Assembly (NCBI RefSeq): GCF_035830635.1
Contig: NZ_JAYMFI010000011.1
Span: forward strand, 1 to 64,000
Source: Adlercreutzia shanghongiae
GTDB taxonomy: Bacteria; Actinomycetota; Coriobacteriia; Coriobacteriales; Eggerthellaceae
Direction: 5' to 3'
Length of the DNA stretch: 64,000 bases
Below, piece after piece: positions 24,777 to 32,900 of the stretch. The number at the start of each line of letters is the position of its first letter. Position 1 is the stretch's first letter. A model generated the notes under the pieces. The model saw nothing but the letters and a program-made list of their open reading frames with translations. It made no database searches and was not told where the DNA came from. The position numbers were made by a program, and so were the translations under genes.

Positions 24777-26588
24777 CTACTCTGCCATACCGGCAATGCG
24801 ACCGAAGATCATGACGTCGGCTACGGAGTTACCGCCCATGCGGTTGGTTCCCATGACGCCGCCCGAGCACTCGCCCGCGGCATAGAGTCCGGGGATGACA
24901 TTGCCGCTCTTGTCCAGGACTTGGGCTTGCGGATTGATTTCGATGCCGCCGTTGGTGTAGTGGATGGCGATGGTAAGTTTGGAAGCGTAGAACGGGGGCT
25001 GGTCGATCTTTGAGCGTTCTTTCATATCGACGAGCTGGAAGGCGGTGTCTTCGCCGACTTCGATCATGGCGTTGTACTCTTCTATGGTCGCGGTGAGCCC
25101 CGCAGCGTCGCAGCCAACCAACTCTGCTAGCTCCTCAAGGGTGTCGGCCTTGAATCCCTTGCCGCGCTCGATGCACTCGCCGATGGTCACGCCAAAGCCC
25201 GTAACGGTGTCCATAGTCGGCCAGTCTTTCGAATCGCTAATCGTGAACATGAGGTGGTCGGTTTGCTGGGAGAGTCCGGCGACCGAGTCATCGCGGGGCA
25301 TCTCCTCGTTCATAAAGCGCTTGCCCTCCTTGTTTACGAAGATGCTGTTGGGGCTTTCGAGGTCCCAGTCTACCTGGCCCGTCGCCGGATCCGCGAAGTG
25401 AACCGCTTGGATTGAATCCATGTTAATCAGATTCGCGCCTGCTGCCTCGGCGATGGCGAAACACTCACCCGTTGCATTCACGGGGTTGGTGGAAAGCGTG
25501 ATGTCGTCATAGCGAGGGTCGAGCTCTTTAACCATCTCGAGGTTATGACCGAGGCCGCCCGTGGCCATGATGACGCCCTTAGATGCATTGACGGTGAGGA
25601 TGCCACCGCCCTCTTTCTCAGCGATGATGCCGGCAGCGCGGTCGCCATCCATGATGATTTCAGTGAGGGTCGACTCCATGCAGCAGGGGATGCCGTATTC
25701 CTCAACCTTTTTGACAAAGGGATTGATGAATCCGAGGCCGTTGGGGAGTTCAGGCATGTGGCCCCAGCTCCCTTGGAGGTCCTTGTAGAAAATCACTCCA
25801 ATTTCGTCGACGAGCCACTGGGTGGTAGGCCAGGACTGCTCAGCGAATACCTGGATGACGTCTTTCTTTCCGGCTTCGTTGCCGCCCTCCCAGGTCCAGT
25901 CGATGAAGTCCTGGACGGTAGCGTCCTCGTATTTCGTGCCCTTGGTGCGAATGGGGTCGTAGGAGTTCATAAGCGCTCCGCAAACAAGGGTGTTGCCGCC
26001 CAAGCGGGGCATCTTCTCCACGATTACGACTTGCTTGCCGCGCTCAGCCAGAGTGACTGCCGCGCTGAGACCGGCACCGCCAGAGCCCACAACTACGAAT
26101 TCGGTGTCGATGGTCTCGTCTTCGGCGTCGTGCGAGCGGGTGATGGCTTGGCTGTATTCGCTCGTGTCTACTCCGGCCTGCTCCAGCGCGTCTTTGACGG
26201 CGTTCTTAAGCGCCATACTGCTCATGGTGGCACCCGATACTGTGTCAACCTCGTAGCTTTGGTTGACAATCATCTCCTGGGGCATGAGTCTGAACGTAAG
26301 ATCGGTAAGGCCCGGGGTTTCGTTGTTGAACAGCGGACGCACGTCGGCGATCTGTCCGTTGGCCAGCGTCACTTCGACGCGGACTTCGCCGCCCATGCCG
26401 TCGGCTTTTCCTACAAAGGTGCCGCTGGCGGTAGATGTCTTTGCCAGTGCAGGCGTATCTTCTGTGCTGCCCTTGGTTGTTGGTGCGCAGCCAGCGAGGG
26501 CTCCGCCAGTCATGGCGGCGATGCCTGCCATGGCCGCGCCCTTCAAGAAAGATTTGCGCGATAAGGTGATGTCAATCTCATTGGTCAT
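24777..26588 (-). CDS. Exported flavin reductase with FMN-binding domain (fumarate/urocanate reductase type)
   Basis: 603 residues. A Tat-like signal SRKSFLKG and lipobox LAGC lead into an FMN_bind domain with the flavinylation motif SGAT (Thr121), the site where ApbE attaches FMN. A FAD domain follows (VVVGSGGAGLSAA). Active-site residues of flavocytochrome fumarate reductases are kept: PRDDS (Arg acid catalyst), HYTNGG (His), and GTNRMGGNS (Arg). It therefore reduces an alpha,beta-unsaturated acid such as fumarate or urocanate outside the cytoplasm, electrons coming through FMN. No cytochrome gene is adjacent. The gene lies 94 bases after a MerR regulator on the same strand. Confidence 0.9.
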   Translation of the reverse strand: MTNEIDITLSRKSFLKGAAMAGIAAMTGGALAGCAPTTKGSTEDTPALAKTSTASGTFVGKADGMGGEVRVEVTLANGQIADVRPLFNNETPGLTDLTFRLMPQEMIVNQSYEVDTVSGATMSSMALKNAVKDALEQAGVDTSEYSQAITRSHDAEDETIDTEFVVVGSGGAGLSAAVTLAERGKQVVIVEKMPRLGGNTLVCGALMNSYDPIRTKGTKYEDATVQDFIDWTWEGGNEAGKKDVIQVFAEQSWPTTQWLVDEIGVIFYKDLQGSWGHMPELPNGLGFINPFVKKVEEYGIPCCMESTLTEIIMDGDRAAGIIAEKEGGGILTVNASKGVIMATGGLGHNLEMVKELDPRYDDITLSTNPVNATGECFAIAEAAGANLINMDSIQAVHFADPATGQVDWDLESPNSIFVNKEGKRFMNEEMPRDDSVAGLSQQTDHLMFTISDSKDWPTMDTVTGFGVTIGECIERGKGFKADTLEELAELVGCDAAGLTATIEEYNAMIEVGEDTAFQLVDMKERSKIDQPPFYASKLTIAIHYTNGGIEINPQAQVLDKSGNVIPGLYAAGECSGGVMGTNRMGGNSVADVMIFGRIAGMAE

Positions 26589-26682
26589 GGGTGTTCCTTT
26601 CGGTCCTCCTCCGCCACTCCTCGGCGGCTTCGAAACGGAGTTTCAAGGTTGCACCCAGTAACAGGTCAACAGTTATTTTCGA

Positions 26683-27516
26683 TTATTTTTCTTTTTCGAG
26701 AACGGGCACGCGGACGGCGTGAATGATAGATGGAACCTGATCATAGTACCCAATTTCATCGGCCACAAGATAGGGGGCGCTAACAGGGCGTTGCGTGAGG
26801 TAGGCGCTCAGACTATCGGTTGGCTCTTCGGGACAGAATCCGTGATAGAGGAAATTTGCGTACGTACCCCGAGGCAAATGGAGGATTTCGTCAGACTCTT
26901 CGAGCATGGTGTCCAGTTCCACGAACTGCTTTCGAATTACGAGGTCTCCATGTTGTGCGGCATCTGTATCAAGAAGGAAGCCGTAATACTCTGTAAGGTA
27001 GTCCTGATATTTACGACGGCCTCTCCTCATGCGGATGCTTGTCTCCTCAAAAGGGACGTTGGGGTCATGGTCGACGACGTATATGCATCGGTCGGGCAAT
27101 GTGTCGTAGTAGGGCCTGCCGTTGATAGCGCCCTTCTGCAGAACCGAGATGTTCTTCCTCATGCGGGCAATTTCGAGAAGTCGTCGATCAAGTTCTTCGC
27201 GGGCAATTACGGTGGTGCGTTCGAGGTCATTAAGGGTTTGCTCAAGATCGCTAAAGTCTTTTCGCCCAATTTGGTCATCGGTGAAATAAATTGTTCGATA
27301 GTCAGAAAGCGGCAAGCCAAGGCTTTTTGCCAGCTTGAACATCTCAATCTGGTAAAACTGGTTAATCGTGTAATAGCGGTATTGGTTGTCCGGATCGCGG
27401 TAAAAGGGCTCGATGAGGCCGACGCGATCGTAATAGCGCAAGCTCTGACTATTTATCCCTAAGATTTGCGCCGTCTCCTTTACCGAGTACTTTCGGCTGT
27501 CGTCATAGAGTGGCAT
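26683..27516 (-). CDS. MerR-family transcriptional activator
   Basis: 277 residues from ATG 27516 (GAAAGGAG before it). The N-terminal winged helix reads KYSVKETAQILGINSQSLRYYDRVGLI, divided between recognition helix and wing, the MerR hallmark. A coiled coil (about 85-120) and an effector domain of about 150 residues follow, as in BmrR-like multidrug or metabolite regulators. A perfect 20-bp palindrome sits between it and the upstream gene. The next gene on the strand is the fumarate/urocanate-type reductase, the likely target, induced by its substrate. Confidence 0.88.
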   Translation of the reverse strand: MPLYDDSRKYSVKETAQILGINSQSLRYYDRVGLIEPFYRDPDNQYRYYTINQFYQIEMFKLAKSLGLPLSDYRTIYFTDDQIGRKDFSDLEQTLNDLERTTVIAREELDRRLLEIARMRKNISVLQKGAINGRPYYDTLPDRCIYVVDHDPNVPFEETSIRMRRGRRKYQDYLTEYYGFLLDTDAAQHGDLVIRKQFVELDTMLEESDEILHLPRGTYANFLYHGFCPEEPTDSLSAYLTQRPVSAPYLVADEIGYYDQVPSIIHAVRVPVLEKEK

Positions 27517-27548
27517 CGTCGCTCCTTTCGCGGAACGGTCGCGGGGTG

Positions 27549-27568
27549 TAGAGGTAACTATACCTCTA
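27549..27568 (-). promoter_or_regulatory. MerR-type operator/promoter palindrome
   Basis: TAGAGGTA-ACTA-TACCTCTA is a perfect 8-4-8 palindrome 33 bases before the merR-type ATG. Dyads of this size between the -35 and -10 are how MerR proteins twist an over-long spacer. It suggests autoregulation. Confidence 0.7.
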
Positions 27569-28438
27569 TTAGGAAGGTCGGTCTTTAGGTGGAAGTGTTG
27601 CAAGTATACAGGCGGCGGCAATGACTCCATAGCTCATTAAGGCAACGATGCCTGTTGTTTCTTGCAGAAGAGCTCCGCTGGCGAGTGGGGTGAAGATTAC
27701 TTCGGTGTTGCTCAGTACTGAAGAGGCGATTGCGCCCGTTTTTCGTGTGCCGTAGACGAAGAGCGACATGGCGGCGGCAGTGCTGAGCAGAGCGGCCAAC
27801 GAAGCCCAGATGAGGGCCTGGGGGCTCAAGTCGAGGGGAGTGTCGTGGTTAATGGCGCCGACGACGAGGCTCGTGCAGCAGGATGTGGCGCACACGTAGA
27901 ACGTGAGAACGAGCGCATCGACGGTTCCGAGCTTAGGAGATGCGACGGCTAATGTGTACGCTGCCGAGAGGATGGCGGCTCCTAGAGCGAGCAAAACACC
28001 TGAAGTGGGCAGGCCGCCGCTAAATGAAGCCGAAAGAGCCAAACATCCGATAGCCGCAAGCGCTCCGGCGCATGTCGTGCACCTGTCTAGCGACTGCTTG
28101 TGTCCTGCCACCGCGCAAGTTAGCACAAAGATAGGCGAGAGATGGAACAGCGCATTAACAGGCCCCGCCTCCATCTCGCTGCAAGCTAAGTTGAAGCACA
28201 GCGACATTGCCGAGTACGCTGTGCATGCAAGAGCAACGGGGCCGAGTGCGGCGCGGTGTGGTAAGAGGCTTCTTCCAGTTAGGAGGCAGAGCGCCGCCAT
28301 AGCGAGGCTCGCCATTGCCGTTCGGGCGGCCATCAAGCAATAGGGGTTGGCGCCGGCCGCATAAGCAAGCCTTAGGAAAACCGGTAAAAGCGCAAACAGG
28401 AAAGCTGATCCAAGAACAGCTGATGCCCCTTTTGCCAT
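27569..28438 (-). CDS. EamA/DMT-family transporter
   Basis: 289 residues, ten predicted membrane helices in two EamA halves, the length and pattern of drug/metabolite exporters such as RhaT, YdcZ or amino-acid exporters. GAGGGAGG precedes the ATG. It is followed after 52 bases by the MerR gene and could be in the same regulon, exporting or importing the substrate or product of the flavoprotein. That link is only positional. The substrate is unknown. A small dyad TTGCA-n5-TGCAA lies 41 bases upstream of its start. Confidence 0.85.
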   Translation of the reverse strand: MAKGASAVLGSAFLFALLPVFLRLAYAAGANPYCLMAARTAMASLAMAALCLLTGRSLLPHRAALGPVALACTAYSAMSLCFNLACSEMEAGPVNALFHLSPIFVLTCAVAGHKQSLDRCTTCAGALAAIGCLALSASFSGGLPTSGVLLALGAAILSAAYTLAVASPKLGTVDALVLTFYVCATSCCTSLVVGAINHDTPLDLSPQALIWASLAALLSTAAAMSLFVYGTRKTGAIASSVLSNTEVIFTPLASGALLQETTGIVALMSYGVIAAACILATLPPKDRPS

Positions 28439-28676
28439 GCGATATCCTCCCTCTTCTTTCTTTATGCAATCCTAAACCTTGCACTTGCTGCAACGTCAAG
28501 AGTTCTGATAGAGCCTCAAGATCGCGCGATACGCTGCTTCTCCTTCACGGGTCTTAAAAGGGCAACGGGTTGGCTTCGGGCTGGTTTCTCTTTTGCGAGT
28601 GGTCGGTAGGGCTTGGTCGTTGTTGCGTATGCTGCTGCGTGCATTAAATTGGTTTCATTGACGGAAGAAGGTCGTT

Positions 28677-29312
28677 ATGACGAAGTCCACGGAGTTGCTC
28701 GCCGAATTGAAGCGGGCCGCCAATTACAGCAAGCTGGCAATGCACAACGAGGGGCCGCGCTCCTTCAAGAAAGGGCAGGGCGCGCTGCTTAAGGTGGTGT
28801 ACAAGTTCGGCGATGCGAAGAAGGGCCTTTCGGCTAAGAAGCTCGCCCATGCGCTGGGCTGGCATGGGCGCGAAACCATGATGGTGGCCAAGAAGGCCGC
28901 TGACAGCGGCTACGTGACCATTGCGCGCAAGCCGTCTGGCAAGCACGTGGTGAAGATTACCGATGAGGGCGCGCGCATCATGGAAAAGCGCATGGCCGCC
29001 GAGGATCGCGCTGCCGATGCTGTGTTCGATTACCTGACCGACGACGAGAAGGACCAGTTGGCCGCTTTGTGCGCCAAGGTTATCGATTGCTGCGAGGATA
29101 TGGGCATCGATTACGCGGAGATTGAGAAGCGCCCCAAAAGTGGCTGCGGATGCGGTGGGCGCGGACATCATCGCGGACACCGTTTTGGACACCATCATCC
29201 GCGCGCTCAGGAGCAGCACATCCACGTGTACCATCACGGGATTTCAGGCGACGCGAGTGCTGTCTTGGAGGGCAAGGCCGATAAAGGAGAAGCCGAAGAG
29301 CCCGAGGTGTAG
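28677..29312 (+). CDS. MarR-like winged-helix protein with a His/Cys-rich tail
   Basis: 211 residues, ATG preceded by GGAAGAAGG. Residues about 35-110 form a winged helix (LSAKKLAHALGWHGRETMMV, then VTIARKPSGKHVVKITDEG), followed by a helical dimerisation region with DCCED. The tail from Cys157 to His187 holds two Cys and ten His (GCGC..., GHHH, HIHVYHH). That composition suggests a metal-binding site, for nickel, zinc or cobalt, fused to a DNA-binding domain: a metal-sensing repressor, or a metal store. It stands alone between opposite-strand genes. Confidence 0.65.
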   Translation: MTKSTELLAELKRAANYSKLAMHNEGPRSFKKGQGALLKVVYKFGDAKKGLSAKKLAHALGWHGRETMMVAKKAADSGYVTIARKPSGKHVVKITDEGARIMEKRMAAEDRAADAVFDYLTDDEKDQLAALCAKVIDCCEDMGIDYAEIEKRPKSGCGCGGRGHHRGHRFGHHHPRAQEQHIHVYHHGISGDASAVLEGKADKGEAEEPEV

Positions 29313-29333
29313 CCTAGTGCTCACTGCGGCGCG

Positions 29334-30080
29334 CTAGCCGATGACGTCGCCGGTGACGGAGAACGTGACGACTTCGAAGGGAATGTCTTTGCCGGAGCGG
29401 GCGTGGGCCTCGGCGGCGGCGCGCTCAAGGCCTCCGCAGCAGGGCACCTCCATGCGGGCTACCGTGACTGAGGTGATGTCGTTGGCCGCGATGATGGTGG
29501 CAAGCTTGTCGGCGTAAGAGCCCTCGTCCAGCTTGGGGCAGCCGATGATGGTCACGTTGCCGCGCATGAAGCGCTCGTGGAAGCTGGCGCAGGCGAAGGC
29601 GGTGCAGTCGGCGGCGATGAGCAGGCCGTGGCCGTTGTAGTAGGGCGCCTGCGTGGGAACGAGCTTGATTTGCGCCGGCCACTGCATAAGGCGGCTCGGC
29701 ATGGCGGTGACGGAGGGCACAGCGTCGGTGGGGCCTGCGTCTGTGGCAAGGCTGCGAGCGCACGAGCCGGGACAACCTTGGAGGGCCACATCGGCGATGG
29801 TGCGGTCGAGGTCGTCTTCGGCAATCTGTTCCGCCGCTGCGCGTGCGGCCAGGTGCCGGGCGACGGCATGCTCGTCGTAGGGCGCGGCCTCGCGTTCAAC
29901 GAACGTGATGGCGCCGGTGGGGCAAGCGGGCAGGCAATCGCCCAATCCGTCGCAGTAGTCGTCGCGCAGAAGGCGGGCTTTGCCGCCTACCATGCCGATG
30001 GCGCCCTCGTGGCAGGCATCGACGCACAGGCGGCAACCCGTGCACTTCTCCTCGTCAATGTGGATAACCGTACGCTTCAT
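29334..30080 (-). CDS. Dicluster ferredoxin-like iron-sulfur protein
   Basis: 248 residues. The first cluster set is CTGCRLCVDAC and the second is written CDGLGDCLPACPTGAI, an expanded version found in a group of anaerobe proteins of unknown role. More Cys follow (GCPGSC, AADCTAFACASF, GCPKLD, VPCCGG), enough for further metal sites. It is cytoplasmic. It lies 90 bases after the thiamine-binding protein on the same strand, so it might be read from the riboswitch transcript, but a separate promoter is equally possible. Function is unassigned beyond electron transfer. Confidence 0.75.
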   Translation of the reverse strand: MKRTVIHIDEEKCTGCRLCVDACHEGAIGMVGGKARLLRDDYCDGLGDCLPACPTGAITFVEREAAPYDEHAVARHLAARAAAEQIAEDDLDRTIADVALQGCPGSCARSLATDAGPTDAVPSVTAMPSRLMQWPAQIKLVPTQAPYYNGHGLLIAADCTAFACASFHERFMRGNVTIIGCPKLDEGSYADKLATIIAANDITSVTVARMEVPCCGGLERAAAEAHARSGKDIPFEVVTFSVTGDVIG

Positions 30081-30170
30081 GGAAGCTCCTTCCGGCTCGT
30101 GTTCTCGCGATTCATAATAGCCGCAAGGCGTCCCTGTCCTTCCAACGGCCAGAGTTCGGACGAAAAGCTG

Positions 30171-30467
30171 TTACGCGAGCAGCTCGTCCACCTTCTCGAT
30201 TTTGCGGTTGATGGTGTCGGTATGACCAGGGCGAATGTCGGCCTTCAAAACCACCTCGGTGCGGATGCCCTGTTTGGCCAGTGCGAACGTGGCCTCCTTC
30301 ACGACGGCCATCACCTCGTCCCATTCGCCCTCGATTTCCGTGAACATAGAGGTGGTGCGATAGGGAAGGCCCGAGTCGCGAATGACGCGGACCGCCTCGG
30401 CCACGTAGGGCGCCAGCTCGTCTCCCACGCCGAAGGGCGCGATAGCGACAGCGATCAAGGTATTCAT
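30171..30467 (-). CDS. Thiamine-binding protein, MTH1187/YkoF-like
   Basis: 98 residues, the size of MTH1187-family ferredoxin-fold proteins that bind thiamine or its pyrimidine part. The family pattern is clear: IAVAIAPFGVGDELAPYVAEA-like start, VIRDSGLPYRTTSMFTEIEG, and a C-terminal helix. GAAAGGTCG precedes the ATG and the gene is 12 bases after thiM, within the operon led by the TPP riboswitch. That position strongly supports a thiamine salvage role. Confidence 0.85.
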   Translation of the reverse strand: MNTLIAVAIAPFGVGDELAPYVAEAVRVIRDSGLPYRTTSMFTEIEGEWDEVMAVVKEATFALAKQGIRTEVVLKADIRPGHTDTINRKIEKVDELLA

Positions 30468-30479
30468 GGGGCGACCTTT

Positions 30480-31340
30480 CTAGAGAACGGTGAGCTGCAG
30501 AGGGGCTTCGGCGACGTCTTCGGGAGTGAGCTGATAAAGAGCGTCGAGGAAGGCGACTTGGAAGCTGCCGGGACCGGTGCATCGTTCGGCGGCGCGAGCG
30601 CCAGCGAGGTTGTAGGCGGCTGTGGCGGTGAGGGCCGTCACAAAGGGGTCGGCCACGCAGGCGTAAACGGACGCGACGCCGCCGAGCGAACAGCCGGAGC
30701 CGGTGATGCAGGTCATGAGGGGAGAGCCGCCGGCAAGGCGTGCGACGCTAGTGCCGTCGGTGACAAGGTCGGTGGCGCCCGATACGGCCACGGCGCCGCC
30801 CGTGAAGCGGGCGATGGCCACGGCAGCGCGCTCGGCGGCGTCCACAGAATCGGTCGTGTCCACGCCGCGCGGGCCGTCGGCGCCCGACGCGGCGGCGCTA
30901 TCGAGTCCCCACAGCTCTGCCACGGCGATAATCTCCGAGGCGTTGCCGCGCAGAATGGTCGGCTTGTCGTCGCGGACCGTCTGGATGAGCTGAGTGCGCA
31001 GGCTGCCGATGCCGACGCCCACCGGATCGAGCACCCACGGCTTGCCCGCAGCAGAAAGCGCCCGGGCTGTGCGGGGAATGCTCTGCTCGTAGATGGGCAG
31101 CAATGTGCCCAGGTTGATGTAGAGGGCGCCTCCCATGGCCGCCACGCACTCGCCCTCGTCGGGCAGGTACACCATGGCGGCCGAGCCGCCCACGGCCAGC
31201 TGGGCGTTGGCCACGAAGTTCTGGGTGACGGTGTTGGTGATGGAGGGGGCCAGCGGGTTGGTTTCGCGCACCTCGCGCACGGCGCGGGCCATAAGCGCGC
31301 GCAGCTCTGCTGCGGTGCGGGTAGCGGAAGGTTCGGACAT
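30480..31340 (-). CDS. thiM: Hydroxyethylthiazole kinase
   Basis: 286 residues. ThiM phosphorylates the thiazole moiety 4-methyl-5-(2-hydroxyethyl)thiazole for thiamine salvage. Seen are the substrate region SITNTVTQNFVANAQLAVGG, the ILRGNASEI motif, and the nucleotide/catalytic loop TGSGCSLGG with its Cys. It is longer than Bacillus ThiM (about 270) by a short insert around DSVDAAERAA. GGAAAGGAA precedes the ATG. A TPP aptamer and terminator lie directly upstream. Confidence 0.93.
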   Translation of the reverse strand: MSEPSATRTAAELRALMARAVREVRETNPLAPSITNTVTQNFVANAQLAVGGSAAMVYLPDEGECVAAMGGALYINLGTLLPIYEQSIPRTARALSAAGKPWVLDPVGVGIGSLRTQLIQTVRDDKPTILRGNASEIIAVAELWGLDSAAASGADGPRGVDTTDSVDAAERAAVAIARFTGGAVAVSGATDLVTDGTSVARLAGGSPLMTCITGSGCSLGGVASVYACVADPFVTALTATAAYNLAGARAAERCTGPGSFQVAFLDALYQLTPEDVAEAPLQLTVL

Positions 31341-31384
31341 GGCGGTTCCTTTCCGGAAGCCGGGGCGCTGGCTGCGGGTCGCGC

Positions 31385-31411
31385 AAAAAAAGCGCCTCCC
31401 GCAGGAAGCGC
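31385..31411 (-). terminator. Riboswitch-controlled intrinsic terminator
   Basis: On the minus strand an 8-bp GC-rich stem (GCGCTTCC / GGAGGCGC with one G-U) is followed by seven T, 45 bases before the thiM start and just after the TPP aptamer. TPP binding would favour this terminator. Confidence 0.85.
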
Positions 31412-31424
31412 CCTTTTGCTCGTG

Positions 31425-31534
31425 AGCATGCTCCCTACGACAGTGTTAGCTGACAGGTTCGAAGGGTTGGGCGCAAGGCCCTCTCAACCGCGTCGCGGCT
31501 CCTGGCGGTGCCACAGGGCGGTACCCCTGCATGG
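31425..31534 (-). promoter_or_regulatory. TPP (THI-box) riboswitch
   Basis: Read on the minus strand: closing stem CATGC (31529-31533) with GCATG (31426-31430); GGGGT; the pyrimidine-sensing turn TTGAGA (31482-31487); ACCC; GAACCTG (31454-31460); TAACA (31444-31448); and TAGGGAG (31431-31437). These are the conserved blocks of the TPP aptamer in the right order. A long extra arm fills the P3 region. It controls thiM and the thiamine-binding protein by transcription termination. Confidence 0.92.
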
Positions 31535-31574
31535 GTCTCAGGGTAGCACGGCCGAGCCGTGCTAAGATGCTCGC

Positions 31575-32732
31575 ATGAATCTACGGGAGAAAAAAGACGG
31601 CATCGGCACGATTGCCTCGGGCGCTAAAGAGGGCCCAGGCACGGTTATGGCCGCCATGAGCGGCGGCGTCGACAGCTCGGTATGCGCGCTGCTGCTGCAA
31701 GAGGCCGGCTATGAGGTCGTTGGCGCCACCATGGTGCTTCGCGATGGCACACCGGCAGAAAGCGTGGCGAAGGACGAGGACGGCGCAAGCTGCGGGTCGA
31801 GCGCCGATGTGGAAGATGCGCGGACGGTTTGCCGGCGTCTGGGCGTGGACCACTACGTCTTTGATCTTCGCCATCGTTTCGGCGAGGCGGTTGTCGACCG
31901 GTTCTGCGATGACTATCTGTGCGGGCAGACGCCGAATCCGTGCATCGACTGCAACCGCTATCTGAAGTTCGAAGCGCTGCAGAAGGCCCGGCGCGAGATG
32001 GGGCTCGATTACGTGGCCACGGGACACTATGCCCGTCGGGCGTGGGATGAGGACGCGGGGCGCTGGAAGCTTTTGCGGGCCTGCGATGCGGCCAAAGACC
32101 AGAGCTACGTGCTGTACCATCTCACCCAGGATACGCTGGCTCACATGTTGTTTCCCCTGGGGGAGCTGACCAAAGGCGAGGTGCGCGAGCTGGCTCGCGC
32201 CCACGGATTCGTTACGGCAGAAAAGCCCGAGAGCCAGGATATCTGCTTTGTGCCCGACGGCGATTACGCCGGGTTCATCGAGGGGCATCGCGGCGCGGCT
32301 GCTGCGTTTGAGCCGGGGGACATCGTGAATCGGGAGGGCCGGGTGCTGGGGGAGCATGGCGGGCTTGTCCATTACACCATAGGCCAGCGCAAGGGCATCG
32401 GTGTGGCGGCGCCCGAGCCGCTGTATGTGTTGGAGAAGGATTTGACGGCCAATCGTCTCGTCGTCGGCTTCAAAGACGAGACGCTGAGCCGTGGCGTTGT
32501 GGCTTGCGACGTTAATCTCATCGGCGGCGAGTCCTTCGCGGGTTCGCGGGCGGTTCAGGTGAAGACCCATTATCGTCAACGCCCCGTAGCGGCTATCGTC
32601 GAGATGTCTGGCGACGACGAGCTGACCATCACCTTCGACGAGCCCCAGCGTTCCGCCGCGCCCGGCCAGTCCGCCGTTCTCTACGACGGCGACGAAGTGC
32701 TCGGCGGCGGCGCCATCGTGCGGGCCTTCTAG
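31575..32732 (+). CDS. mnmA: tRNA-specific 2-thiouridylase
   Basis: 385 residues. MnmA thiolates U34 in the wobble position of Lys, Glu and Gln tRNAs. The PP-loop SGGVDSS (about 29-35) binds ATP; the catalytic Cys pair is Cys126 in NPCIDCN and Cys224 in DICFVP. The first about 20 residues are extra compared with E. coli MnmA. There is no ribosome binding site; TAAGAT six bases before the ATG could be a -10 box giving a leaderless mRNA. A perfect hairpin AGCACGGC-CGA-GCCGTGCT (31544-31562) sits directly upstream, between it and the divergent riboswitch. Confidence 0.95.
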   Translation: MNLREKKDGIGTIASGAKEGPGTVMAAMSGGVDSSVCALLLQEAGYEVVGATMVLRDGTPAESVAKDEDGASCGSSADVEDARTVCRRLGVDHYVFDLRHRFGEAVVDRFCDDYLCGQTPNPCIDCNRYLKFEALQKARREMGLDYVATGHYARRAWDEDAGRWKLLRACDAAKDQSYVLYHLTQDTLAHMLFPLGELTKGEVRELARAHGFVTAEKPESQDICFVPDGDYAGFIEGHRGAAAAFEPGDIVNREGRVLGEHGGLVHYTIGQRKGIGVAAPEPLYVLEKDLTANRLVVGFKDETLSRGVVACDVNLIGGESFAGSRAVQVKTHYRQRPVAAIVEMSGDDELTITFDEPQRSAAPGQSAVLYDGDEVLGGGAIVRAF

Positions 32733-32814
32733 TTTGAGACGTCAAATTCGATAACGTTCAATAGCCCCCAAAGTCGTTGCTTTGCGAACGGCGCGACGAC
32801 GTTGAGTTCTGCAT

Positions 32815-32848
32815 CTCAAAAAAGCGACGGGGCGCCTTCAGGCGCCCC
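32815..32848 (-). terminator. Terminator of the leftward flavoprotein gene
   Basis: An 8-bp stem GGGGCGCC / GGCGCCCC (32829-32848) is followed, on the minus strand, by GTCGC and six T. It lies 52 bases past the stop at 32901. Confidence 0.85.
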
Positions 32849-32900
32849 GAACACTTGGGAGGGTAGGGAGGTGCGGCGAAAGCTGCACGGTGGCAGGTGC

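Noticed and set aside
29577..31565. A 662-codon plus-strand open frame opposite thiM, the thiamine-binding protein and the Fe-S protein
   Set aside because: It is antisense to three well-supported genes with ribosome sites and a riboswitch; its composition (Gly/His/Arg/Ala) is the shadow expected in GC-rich DNA.
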